The notes under the pieces were generated by a model, which ran no database searches, was not told where the DNA came from, and saw only the letters and a program-made list of their open reading frames with translations. A stretch of DNA of 64,000 bases from Palsa-1400 sp036501625 (lineage in GTDB: Bacteria; Verrucomicrobiota; Verrucomicrobiia; Limisphaerales; Palsa-1400). Below, one piece after another: positions 1 through 8,810 of the stretch; position 1 is the stretch's first letter, and each line of letters opens with the position of its first letter. The DNA is taken from contig DASXZY010000006.1 of assembly GCA_036501625.1 (NCBI GenBank), forward strand, positions 14,189 through 78,188, written 5' to 3'. The position numbers were made by a program, and so were the translations under genes.

Positions 1-2
1 CC

Positions 3-683
3 TTCAGCGCGTTCCGGCGCGGAAACGTTTACGGGCAGTTGGGTTTCATCCTCGTCCAATGCGATGCCATGGGCACAGCCAACCGCTCCAAAGCCTTTCA
101 CGATGTCTGCTGGCACAACCTCGGCGACGGCGGGTTTCCCGACCGCATCGCTTGGATCAAGGCGGCCGGGGCGAAATATCCTGAGATGGATTTGACCCGA
201 GTCGGAATTTTTGGAACGTCGGCCGGTGGACAGAACGCGGCGGCAGCGGTGATATTCCATCCGGATTTTTACAAGGCGGCGGTGGCCAATTCGGGCTGCC
301 ACGATAATCGTCTTGACAAAGCTTCGTGGAACGAGCAATGGATGGGTTACATGCCGCCGGACAAGATTTGGGAAAAGGACGGCGACAACTGGTATTCCAA
401 ATCTTCCAACATCGACAACGCGTCCAAACTCGGGGCCAAGCTCTTCCTGATTGTGGGCGAGATGGATGACAACGTGCCGCCGGAATCCACTCTGCGGTTG
501 GTGAACGCGCTCATCAAAGCGGGCAAGGATTTTGACTTTTTGGAAGTTCCGGGCGCCAATCACGGCGCGGGCAGCCGCGTCACGCAGCGCCGCACCGAGG
601 ATTTCTTCGTGCAAAATCTTTTGGGCCGGATGCCGCCCAACCGGAATGCCGGCGAACACGATCCGGCGGCCCCTCCAGACTGA
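3..683 (+). CDS. Prolyl oligopeptidase family serine peptidase (S9, DPP-IV-like), C-terminal part
   Basis: The open frame runs in from the left edge, so only the last 226 codons of a larger gene are visible; the TTG at 39 is not a real start. The visible part is an alpha/beta-hydrolase domain of the S9 (dipeptidyl-peptidase IV-like) type. The nucleophile elbow is GTSAGGQ, the acid is in the stretch VGEMDDNVPP, and the catalytic histidine is in ANHGAG. The stretch AFHDVCWHNLGDGG before the elbow is typical of DPP-IV-like enzymes. It probably cleaves peptides after proline in the envelope or outside the cell, but the propeller and any signal peptide lie outside the window. It is followed after 19 bases by a secreted protein on the same strand. 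Confidence 0.85.
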   Translation, partial: FSAFRRGNVYGQLGFILVQCDAMGTANRSKAFHDVCWHNLGDGGFPDRIAWIKAAGAKYPEMDLTRVGIFGTSAGGQNAAAAVIFHPDFYKAAVANSGCHDNRLDKASWNEQWMGYMPPDKIWEKDGDNWYSKSSNIDNASKLGAKLFLIVGEMDDNVPPESTLRLVNALIKAGKDFDFLEVPGANHGAGSRVTQRRTEDFFVQNLLGRMPPNRNAGEHDPAAPPD

Positions 684-702
684 ACCGTCTTCGTGTCAAT
701 TT

Positions 703-3609
703 ATGAAACATAGCACCTCCAAGCCGGCCAGGTGGATGGCTGGCTTTTGCGTCATCTGTCTTTTATGCGCGTCCTCCCAGCACGCTCGCGCCCAGCGGCG
801 CGTCGGCGGCGGGCCGCCGACGCTCGGCCTGACGAATGGCTTGATCGAACTCGACACGCCCGACTTCACGCTCAAATTGGTCAAGGACTCGCAGACCGTC
901 GCGGCCCTGGAGCCGAAAGGCGTGGCGGGTTACGATTTCACGCCGGGCGGGCGGGGGCGCCGCGGTTCGCCGCGCTCCACCAATGTCGTGCATGAAGCGT
1001 TCGATTTTACTCCGGCCGATGAAATCACCAATCGCCAGGCGGACCGCTTTTATTACCTTGGCGATTTGACGTTTCGCCTCCGAGCCAATGGCTCTGAATC
1101 GTGGGACAATTATTCCACGGCTGCGGCGCGCCAGCCGGTTGCGGTGTTGCCCGTGTCGGCGCCGGTCCTGGCATCCGCCGACCTTGCCGCCACGCTGCCC
1201 GCCAATTGCCCGCTGCAAATCATCCGTGTGTGGACGGTGGAGAATGGGCGGCTCGTGCTGCGCTTTGATGTCAAGAATAAGTCGGCCTCGACTGTCGAGA
1301 TCGGCGCGCTCGGCATCCCGCTTATTTTCAACAACAACGCCGGTTACGAGGGCGACAAGGGGCGGGTTCAGGCGCTGTCCGCGTTTTCCGATCCGGCTAT
1401 TGGATTGGACGGGGGCTATGTGCAAGTCACGCGGCTCAACGGACACGGGCCATCGCTGGTCGTGGTGCCCGAAGGCAAGACACCGCTGGAGGCTTACGAA
1501 CCTTTGCAGTATGACAAGATCGGCGACCGCACTCCCACCACCCAGACCTTCGAGGCGTTTTATGAATGGATGGTGCATAGCGCCGCTTACGCCGAGAACG
1601 AATGGAAAACCGAAGACACCCGCTGGGTGGCCAGCCACGGCATGAGCGCGGACTACGCCTCCACCGATTGGAAGACTCTCAAGCCCTGGAACACGCCCAC
1701 TTCCGAAACGCTGGCTCCGGGCGCTTCCCGATCATTCGGCCTCAAGTTCCTGCTCTCGCCGGAAATTCGCGGCATCACCGAGACGCTGGCCGCCAATGAC
1801 CGGCCCGTGGCCCTCGGCGTCCCTGGTTACATTCTGCCGATGGGAATGGATGGGAAGCTGTTCCTGAAATATTCGAGCAAAGTTAAATCCCTCGCCTCCG
1901 AGCCGGCTGGAGCGATTGAAGCAAAGAAGGGCGGGCGCGCCAAAGATGGCTGGGCCGCATATGCGCTGCGTGGCAAAACATGGGGGCGCTGCAACGTTCG
2001 AATTACTTACGACGACGGCCTTGTGCAAACGATCAGTTACGACGTCATCAAGCCCGAGGCGACAGCACTCGCAGACATGGGCCATTTTCTTTTTACCAAA
2101 GACTGGTTCACCGACACCAACGATCCCTTCCACCGCGCGCCGTCGGTGATGACCTACGATCGCGGCCACGACCGGATTGTTTTGCAGGACAGCCTGACTT
2201 GGAAGGCGGGGTTGCAGGATGAAGGCGGGTCGGGCGGATGGGTTTCCGCGTGCATGAAGGAATTTGGCGAGCCGGATAAGGCCGAGGTGGAGAAGGAAGA
2301 GCAATTTGTTGACGGCGTTCTGTGGGGCGGCATCCAATACAAGGATGGCCCGAAGAAATACACCGTTGTCAACAGCATGTTTTATTACGACCCGGAGAAA
2401 ATCACCAACTATTACACCAATGGCCTTCGCTACGAAGGCTGGACGGCGTGGAACAAATCGCGCGCGCTGACCGGCGGCCGCGACCGCCCGCGCGCATACA
2501 ACTATCCGCACGTCGTCGCGGCTTATTGGAGCCTTTACCGACTGGCGCGCAATCACCCGGGGCTTGTCACCAATCACCCGTGGGAATGGTATCTCGACCA
2601 GGCGTATCAAACCGTCCATTCACTCACGCACGGCCCGGTCGGTTACCTGGACGTCGGCCTGATGGAAGGGGACGTGTTTGTGTTTCTGCTTCAGGATTTG
2701 AAACGCGAAGGCTGGACGGAGAAGGCGGACGATTTGGAGCAATCCATGAAGGTGCGCGCGGATCGCTGGGACAAGGAACCGTTTCCATTCGGCAGCGAAC
2801 AGGCGTGGGACTCGACCGGCCAGCCCGAGGTTTATGCGTGGACGGAATACTTTGGCTTCCATGACAAAGCGCAGGTTTGCCTCAACTCAATTCTCGGCTA
2901 CATGCCGACTTTGCCGAGTTGGGCCTACAACGGCAACGCCCGCCGTTACTGGGATTTTTACTACGGGGCCGCGCCGCCCGGACAACAGGAGCGGCAGATT
3001 CATCATTACGGTTCCGGCATCAACGCCGTCCCGGTGCTGTCCGCCTTTCGCGCGCATCCGGATGATTTGTATCTTTTATACGTTGGATACGGCGGCTCGA
3101 TGGGCGCGCTGGCGGCCATCGACCAGGATGGATTTCCCTCGGCCGCGTTTCACGCCAACCCGGCTATTCTCAAATGGGACACTTACACCGGCGATTGCGG
3201 CCCGAATTTTTTCAGCCTGGCTGTCAACACTGGAACATATCTCATCGACCATCCCGATTTCGGCTGGCAGGCCTTCGGCGGCGATGTGAAAACCAGCGGC
3301 GATTGGGTCACCGCCACGCCCATGGACGCCTTCCGCATGAGATTTTACGCGGCCCCGCTCGGCCTCTGGCTGACGCTGGACGCGGGAACTTTCGAAAGCG
3401 TATCTGTCAATAGCAAAACTCACGCCGTGCGGGTGGAACTATCACCGGCTGGCCCTTATACGCCGCAGGCATTGCTGCGTATCGAGCAACCGGCCAAAGT
3501 GGCTGGCGTGGCTGAGTTCCATCCGTCAAAGCCTGGGACCGCGCAAGAACGTGGCGCGTGGGTGGTTCCGCTTGCGAATCGGGCCGTGCGTTTTGATTTG
3601 ACAGATTAG
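703..3609 (+). CDS. Secreted DUF5695-like protein (putative glycan-active), copy A
   Basis: A 968-residue exported protein. I chose the ATG at 703 because it opens a clear signal peptide (MKHSTSKPARW, then a hydrophobic core, cleavage after ARA); the frame is open further upstream, overlapping the previous gene. The N-terminal half is a beta-rich region resembling a sugar-binding sandwich. The C-terminal half has aromatic-rich helical repeats of the kind seen in (alpha/alpha) toroid glycosidases. It shares its plan with the proteins at 3614-6352 and 10488-15593, for example a Tyr-Pro-His stretch near the middle and late Gly-rich segments. I assign it to the DUF5695-like group from memory of the family, not from a search. 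The function is not established; the surrounding GH127, GH31 and GH3 genes suggest plant-polysaccharide breakdown. It ends 4 bases from the convergent gene on the other strand. Confidence 0.7.
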   Translation: MKHSTSKPARWMAGFCVICLLCASSQHARAQRRVGGGPPTLGLTNGLIELDTPDFTLKLVKDSQTVAALEPKGVAGYDFTPGGRGRRGSPRSTNVVHEAFDFTPADEITNRQADRFYYLGDLTFRLRANGSESWDNYSTAAARQPVAVLPVSAPVLASADLAATLPANCPLQIIRVWTVENGRLVLRFDVKNKSASTVEIGALGIPLIFNNNAGYEGDKGRVQALSAFSDPAIGLDGGYVQVTRLNGHGPSLVVVPEGKTPLEAYEPLQYDKIGDRTPTTQTFEAFYEWMVHSAAYAENEWKTEDTRWVASHGMSADYASTDWKTLKPWNTPTSETLAPGASRSFGLKFLLSPEIRGITETLAANDRPVALGVPGYILPMGMDGKLFLKYSSKVKSLASEPAGAIEAKKGGRAKDGWAAYALRGKTWGRCNVRITYDDGLVQTISYDVIKPEATALADMGHFLFTKDWFTDTNDPFHRAPSVMTYDRGHDRIVLQDSLTWKAGLQDEGGSGGWVSACMKEFGEPDKAEVEKEEQFVDGVLWGGIQYKDGPKKYTVVNSMFYYDPEKITNYYTNGLRYEGWTAWNKSRALTGGRDRPRAYNYPHVVAAYWSLYRLARNHPGLVTNHPWEWYLDQAYQTVHSLTHGPVGYLDVGLMEGDVFVFLLQDLKREGWTEKADDLEQSMKVRADRWDKEPFPFGSEQAWDSTGQPEVYAWTEYFGFHDKAQVCLNSILGYMPTLPSWAYNGNARRYWDFYYGAAPPGQQERQIHHYGSGINAVPVLSAFRAHPDDLYLLYVGYGGSMGALAAIDQDGFPSAAFHANPAILKWDTYTGDCGPNFFSLAVNTGTYLIDHPDFGWQAFGGDVKTSGDWVTATPMDAFRMRFYAAPLGLWLTLDAGTFESVSVNSKTHAVRVELSPAGPYTPQALLRIEQPAKVAGVAEFHPSKPGTAQERGAWVVPLANRAVRFDLTD

Positions 3610-3613
3610 GCCA

Positions 3614-6352
3614 TCAATCCCTGGCGATGGTGAAGGATGCCCGGCGGTCATCAACAGAGAGCGGAACAACTGCGTCCCGCCCATCTTGCAATTCCACCGT
3701 GGCAATGGCCGTGCCGCCGCGCCGGACGGAATACCGTCCTGAAGCGGAGGCGGAGAGGCGCAACGTGGCGGTGTGGGGCGCCGGATCATCGCTTTCCAGG
3801 GAGAAACTCGCGGAGGAAAGGTCGCCTTTCAAAGTGATCGGGCGGCCGGCGGTGAAATGGTCATTGTCCAGCGCGAGCATTAATGTACCGGTGTCAAACA
3901 TTGCGTCAAACCGGCGGCGAACACCGTCATGGGGCGTCACTTCCAGCCGGCCGAACAACTTCTGCCGCATTTGGCCGCCGTAACAGAAGCGGCCGAAAAT
4001 CGGGTCGTCGGCCACGACGGTGGCGGCGGTTCGAAGCGCGCCGCAATAGCCCAGGTCGATTTCGGAGGCATACATCCAGGAGCCGCGATGGTGAGCCTGG
4101 CCGAGCCACGTTTGGCCAAACGGAGCCGGTTCAAACCCGCCGCCCGCGCCGCCGTCCTTCTCCTTGCCGGGGAACCAATAGCCGTAATCGGATGCGGCCG
4201 TGCCGGTGTTCATCAAAGCCCATGAACTGAGAAAAGAAGAGTAGCCGAGGCGAAGATAATCCGCCCGGTTCGCGGCGAAATGGAGGCCATAGTCAAGCGC
4301 TGCCCAGCCGCCCATTTGCGACATGTAGGTCAGCGTGTAAGAGTTGCCGCCGCCGCCGCGAATGTCGCTGCCCAGCAGATAATACGCCGGCGTAAGCCAG
4401 CCTCGGCAAAATATATTGGCCTTCATCTGCTTGTCCATGAACGCGCGAGCCTTTTCCAGCGTGACGCCCTTCATCGGTTCCGGCACGCCTGGCTCGCTGC
4501 GGAGGACGGCGTATTTGGCGAGGGATTCGGTGGATTCAAAGCCCGTCGTGTCAAACGCATATTCGGACTGGAACAAGTTGGCTCGGCCGTTGACAAAATA
4601 GCGGACTTTTCGCTCCCAATAACCGCGCAGCTTGTCCGCCTCTGATTGCATGCCATTGTCCTCCAATTCCCGGATGATGTCCAAAAAAACCAGTTCGTTG
4701 TAAAAGCCAGTGCCTTCGTAGCCGCCGCCATCGACGGCCCTCGGCACGACCACCATTGCGTTTGCCGTCCCGCAGGCGCGCTCGAGGTATTCACGGGACG
4801 TCAACGCGGTCTTGATTTCCGGGTGATATTTGGCGACGCGATACATCGCTTCATACATGACCAGGACGTGGGGGTAATCGTATTCGCGCCAGATGTGAAG
4901 CTGGCCGCGCTCGCCGCTATTGGTGCTTTCGCGATTCTTTTTCCAGTCGGGAATCCCGTAGATGCCGTAGGGATAGGTCTCGTTGGTTGTCCGCTGAAGG
5001 CCGCCCCAGATGAAATGCTGGAGATAGTAATCCATCGCTTCGACTTCGCTTTGCGCGGGGTAATCGGCGTTCTTGGCGGCGAGAAACGCGGGTTTGCAGA
5101 GACCAGGATCGTCGCAGGACACCTCGTAAATGCGGAAACCGCGCAGAAGGTCGTAATTGTCCGGCCCCAGCAGCGCCATCGTGAGCATATTGCGGTCGGA
5201 AATGAGGCCGTTGTACCACTTGGAGGGATCGCGGTGCTGGCTGTGGGCGATAAAATTGGCGCGTTTGTCAATAAGTGTTTCCAGCGGCTCAGTCGAGAAG
5301 AATTCCAAGTGCGTCACCTGGTCCTCGCCGTAATGAATGTCCAGCCGGTTCTCGCCCAGTTTTGAAAACTTCACTTTGTAAAGATGGTATGGACCGCGGG
5401 CGTCCAGAGACTTGATAGCGGTGGCCTTCGGGAATTCCGCCTCGACGCTGGTGATCTTGTGCTTGGTGTTCAAGGCGAATTCGGCGAAGAGATCGTTGGG
5501 GACGGTCATGCCGGGAACGACATGGATATCGACCTTTCCATCGTCAATTAGATTTTTGCGGACGGCGTCATAGTCACTGGCCCATTGGAACTTGAATCCG
5601 TACGTTTTGGAGCCGCCCGGAGCAAGGGTGAGGCTGGTGTTGGGCTGGCGCCATTTGGTTCCGCCCTCTTTGGCAAGGCCGCCCGCCACGGCGGAGTGAA
5701 TGAAAACCCGGCAGCCGCCGCCGGCTCCGCGCGGGCCGGCCTCCCAATATTCAAGCTTGGTATGATCGTCGGTTGTCAACATGAGGAAAGGGCCGATCAA
5801 ATCCGAGCGCATCCAGAACATGTAGGAGCCGGAGCCGGAGACAAAACTGTGTTTGAGCACGACCGGGCCTCTGCTGGCGCCCTGCCTGGGGCCGGAGGCG
5901 CCCACAGTCATCGGGATGGCAAGATCGCCAATCTCCAATGGTGCGGCGGTTTCGTTTTGCAATTGGATGTTCCAAAGAATGTCTTGATCGCGAACGGCAA
6001 AATCAACCTCCAGCCGAAGCGCGGGCGCCGCGCCGTTGGTAATCCAATAGACGGCCTGCGACCGCGTGCCATCCGCATTGGTGGAAAACGTTCCCAATCC
6101 GTCTTCGGCCAGCGAAGCGGTTTGCGCCGATTGCCAGTCTCCATTGGTTAAGCGGTACTTGACGATGAGATCGCCCAGCCGCCGCGTGACGTAGCCGGTG
6201 GCGGCGGGATCGGGGTCGTGATCGCGTTTGAGGCTGGCGATTGCGCCGTCTTTGATTTTGACATCAAACTCGGAAGCGGCGCGGGCGCCCCGCGGCAGGA
6301 ATGATGCGGCCAGCGCAATAGCAGTAAACATTCTTCTCACGGCGGCGGTCAT
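3614..6352 (-). CDS. Secreted DUF5695-like protein (putative glycan-active), copy B
   Basis: A 912-residue protein with an N-terminal signal peptide (hydrophobic stretch then ARA-AS). It is the smallest complete example of the architecture at the C-terminus of the protein encoded at 10488-15593. The two share EYDYPHVL/TYDYPHMV, NTGTAASDYG and VADDPIFGRFC, with similar spacing. The first third is beta-rich and the rest is probably an alpha-helical toroid. It is the last gene of the minus-strand run. Its ATG overlaps the stop of the GH127 gene (ATGA), so translation is probably coupled. The reaction is unknown; the link to a beta-L-arabinofuranosidase suggests action on arabinose-containing or pectic glycans. 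The family name is from memory and should be confirmed by profile search. Confidence 0.7.
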   Translation of the reverse strand: MTAAVRRMFTAIALAASFLPRGARAASEFDVKIKDGAIASLKRDHDPDPAATGYVTRRLGDLIVKYRLTNGDWQSAQTASLAEDGLGTFSTNADGTRSQAVYWITNGAAPALRLEVDFAVRDQDILWNIQLQNETAAPLEIGDLAIPMTVGASGPRQGASRGPVVLKHSFVSGSGSYMFWMRSDLIGPFLMLTTDDHTKLEYWEAGPRGAGGGCRVFIHSAVAGGLAKEGGTKWRQPNTSLTLAPGGSKTYGFKFQWASDYDAVRKNLIDDGKVDIHVVPGMTVPNDLFAEFALNTKHKITSVEAEFPKATAIKSLDARGPYHLYKVKFSKLGENRLDIHYGEDQVTHLEFFSTEPLETLIDKRANFIAHSQHRDPSKWYNGLISDRNMLTMALLGPDNYDLLRGFRIYEVSCDDPGLCKPAFLAAKNADYPAQSEVEAMDYYLQHFIWGGLQRTTNETYPYGIYGIPDWKKNRESTNSGERGQLHIWREYDYPHVLVMYEAMYRVAKYHPEIKTALTSREYLERACGTANAMVVVPRAVDGGGYEGTGFYNELVFLDIIRELEDNGMQSEADKLRGYWERKVRYFVNGRANLFQSEYAFDTTGFESTESLAKYAVLRSEPGVPEPMKGVTLEKARAFMDKQMKANIFCRGWLTPAYYLLGSDIRGGGGNSYTLTYMSQMGGWAALDYGLHFAANRADYLRLGYSSFLSSWALMNTGTAASDYGYWFPGKEKDGGAGGGFEPAPFGQTWLGQAHHRGSWMYASEIDLGYCGALRTAATVVADDPIFGRFCYGGQMRQKLFGRLEVTPHDGVRRRFDAMFDTGTLMLALDNDHFTAGRPITLKGDLSSASFSLESDDPAPHTATLRLSASASGRYSVRRGGTAIATVELQDGRDAVVPLSVDDRRASFTIARD

Positions 6353-8802
6353 TGGGCCGCATCCGCGCGGAGCGTGCGAATGCCATAGACGGCGCCGATT
6401 TCATTTCCTTCGGTGGCCGCGAAGCGGATCGTGACTTTCGTTTTGCCATTGATGAGGCCTGCGGGAATTTTATATTCGACATCATAAAACTTCGAGTCGC
6501 CGCGCGCCTCGATCGTTTGATCGGCCAGTTTTTGTCCGTCAACGAGAATGTCAAAGGTCCGCTTGCGCCACTCGTCGGCGTAATAGGTGCAAACCAAGGT
6601 CATGGGATGCGCGGGATCGACAGGGAGATCGAAGGAAAACCACTTGGCGCCCCGGCGTCCGTAACGGCCCATGGTCTGCTCGGCGGAACTGTCTTCGGGC
6701 GCCGACGATTGCATATTGTAATCGCGCTCAGCCTGCATCTGGCCGGGTTGGGCGAACCCGACAGTGGCCTGCTTGATCTTTTCCTCACGCGCTTGCTGGG
6801 CCGCGTAATCCGCGGATCTCTTGTCCCATTCAGCCGGCGTAAACGTATCCCAATAGATGGCGTAGGTTCGCTCCGGCAGCCGGTAGAACGGCACGAACGT
6901 CACGTCCTTGTCGCGGCCAACGCCATCGGATTTGAACTCACCGGGTTCGCCCGGCACGGGTTTGAGCCACTGGGCCACTGGAGATTCAGCGGCGACCAGC
7001 ACGGGAACATCGGCCGAGCGTCCGCGCCCGCCGCGCCTGCGCTGTTCCGGCCCGAGGTCTCCGGCCAAAACCAACGGCCCCCACATCAAAGCGACTTGGC
7101 GCGGGTTGTCCGGCAGCGCCTCCTCATGGAGTTTTTTGGGAAGAACCAGTGCGATGGTGTCGCCGCTTTTCCAGGTGCGTTTGATTTCCACATAAGAGCC
7201 GGGCGGCGGCAGTTTGGACACGGCTTTGCCGTTGATCTTGACGCTGAAATTCTCACCCGCCCACGGCGGGCGGCGCAATGCTACGGTGAATTTTTTGCGC
7301 GATTGGAGCGTGAACGTGAGCGAGGCGGATTCGCCTTCCGGGAACGTCGTTTCCATATCGACTTTCGCGTCCGCTTCGTTCCACTCGGCGGTGGAAGGCG
7401 CGTAGAAATTGACCCAAAGCTTGCTGGGGGACTCGTAATACAATCCGTATCCAAGCAGCGCGTGGTTTTCCATGCCGGAGCCGACGCAGCAGGTAAAACT
7501 TTCAAACATATCCTGATACTCGTGCGTGACGCCGCGGCCGACCGGCACCATATAGCAGGTGCGGCCGTCCTTGGGATTAATGGAGGCCAGCACATGATTG
7601 AAAAGCGCCCGCTCCATGAAATCGGCGCAGCGAACATCTGGTTGCACCGAGAAAAGTTCGCGGGACATTTTGAGCATGTTGTAAACATTGCAGCTTTCGT
7701 CGTCCCGTCCATCGACGTCCTTGCTCAATTGGTCGGGTGGATCGAAGTATTCGTTGTGGCCGTGCCCGCCGGTGGCGTAACTGTGATGAAACACAACCTG
7801 CTCCCAGAAGAATTTGGCGGCATCGCCATCGGTCTTGTTGCCCGTGTAAATGTAGCGAGAAAGCTCGCCGATCATTTTTGGCACCAGCGTATTGCCGTGT
7901 TTGCCGCCGAGGATGTCCTTGTGCTCGGCCAGGGGTTCGACGATGGCCTTGTGCTCAAATTTGCCGGAAAGAGCCAGCCAGCGCTGGTCGCCGGTGTCGT
8001 GGTAAAGATCGGCCAGGACTTCGTTCATGCCACCGAATTCCGTGCTGAGCATGCGCTGATCCTGGGCGTCGGTCAGGCGCCCGACGATTGATTCGACCCA
8101 CCCGGCGAATTTGGTTTCGACCTCAAGGGCTTCACGATTGCCCGTGTAATGATAAGCGTCGCGCAGGCCGGCAAAAATTTTATGCTCGACGTACCAGGGC
8201 GACCACATTCCATTAAGATCGAAGCCGCCGGATTGAATGACGCCGTTGGTCAATTCCTCGAAACGGCCTTTGCCATCCACCACGTCGCCCCGGTTTCGGC
8301 GAGTATTGCCGGTTGAATTGGTGGAGTTCGCCCGGCGCGGGGCGGTGGCCATGAGCGCCCCGATGTAACCGTCGCCCTGTTTGTCCTGCACCTCCTTCAA
8401 TTCGCTGACGATGTAATCAGCGCGTTCCTTAAATCGCGGATCGCCCGTGGCCGCGTACATATAACTGACAGCGGAAAGGTAGTGGCCGGCGATATGGCCG
8501 GTCAATTGGCGGCCGCCGCCGTCCCAGCCGCCGTAACCTTCATCGGTTTTGTTCGGCAACCCGGCGCGCAGGCGCAAATAATAGAGCATCCGGTTCGGCT
8601 GGAGTTCGAGCAGGTATTTGGCGTCAAGCTCCTGCGCGTGCTGAAGCGGGCCGCCAGTCAAACGCACGGCGGAAAGCGGCAGCGGTTCCGCCGCCAGCGG
8701 GACGGGATGGATGTCCGAAGCAGGAGTTTGCGCGGCGGCGCTGAAGGCGAGGCTGCCCAGAATCAGCGCGGCGCGGAATATGTGAAAACGTGTTGATTGC
8801 AT
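6349..8802 (-). CDS. GH127 family beta-L-arabinofuranosidase-like glycoside hydrolase
   Basis: An 817-residue exported enzyme (signal peptide MQSTRFHIFRAALILG..., cleavage near SAAA-QTP). I used the ATG at 8802 because it opens the signal peptide. It matches the GH127 (old DUF1680) family. The start of the domain has the LQPNRMLYYLR-like region, and the catalytic toroid follows. The zinc-cysteine centre known from Bifidobacterium HypBA1 (Glu-x-Cys, then Cys-Cys) is visible as ESCNVYN and FTCCVGSG, so the site looks intact. The family releases beta-L-arabinofuranose from glycoproteins or arabinans. The C-terminal 200 residues form a beta-rich extension with a possible glycan-binding domain. 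It lies 8 bases after the upstream lipoprotein gene and overlaps the next gene by 4 bases. Confidence 0.88.
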   Translation of the reverse strand: MQSTRFHIFRAALILGSLAFSAAAQTPASDIHPVPLAAEPLPLSAVRLTGGPLQHAQELDAKYLLELQPNRMLYYLRLRAGLPNKTDEGYGGWDGGGRQLTGHIAGHYLSAVSYMYAATGDPRFKERADYIVSELKEVQDKQGDGYIGALMATAPRRANSTNSTGNTRRNRGDVVDGKGRFEELTNGVIQSGGFDLNGMWSPWYVEHKIFAGLRDAYHYTGNREALEVETKFAGWVESIVGRLTDAQDQRMLSTEFGGMNEVLADLYHDTGDQRWLALSGKFEHKAIVEPLAEHKDILGGKHGNTLVPKMIGELSRYIYTGNKTDGDAAKFFWEQVVFHHSYATGGHGHNEYFDPPDQLSKDVDGRDDESCNVYNMLKMSRELFSVQPDVRCADFMERALFNHVLASINPKDGRTCYMVPVGRGVTHEYQDMFESFTCCVGSGMENHALLGYGLYYESPSKLWVNFYAPSTAEWNEADAKVDMETTFPEGESASLTFTLQSRKKFTVALRRPPWAGENFSVKINGKAVSKLPPPGSYVEIKRTWKSGDTIALVLPKKLHEEALPDNPRQVALMWGPLVLAGDLGPEQRRRGGRGRSADVPVLVAAESPVAQWLKPVPGEPGEFKSDGVGRDKDVTFVPFYRLPERTYAIYWDTFTPAEWDKRSADYAAQQAREEKIKQATVGFAQPGQMQAERDYNMQSSAPEDSSAEQTMGRYGRRGAKWFSFDLPVDPAHPMTLVCTYYADEWRKRTFDILVDGQKLADQTIEARGDSKFYDVEYKIPAGLINGKTKVTIRFAATEGNEIGAVYGIRTLRADAAQ

Positions 8803-8810
8803 AGAATAAT

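Noticed and set aside
763..1638. 291-codon minus-strand reading frame
   Set aside because: Antisense to the DUF5695-like gene at 703; no recognisable protein.
6352..8091. 579-codon plus-strand reading frame
   Set aside because: Antisense to the GH127 gene with an intact metal site.
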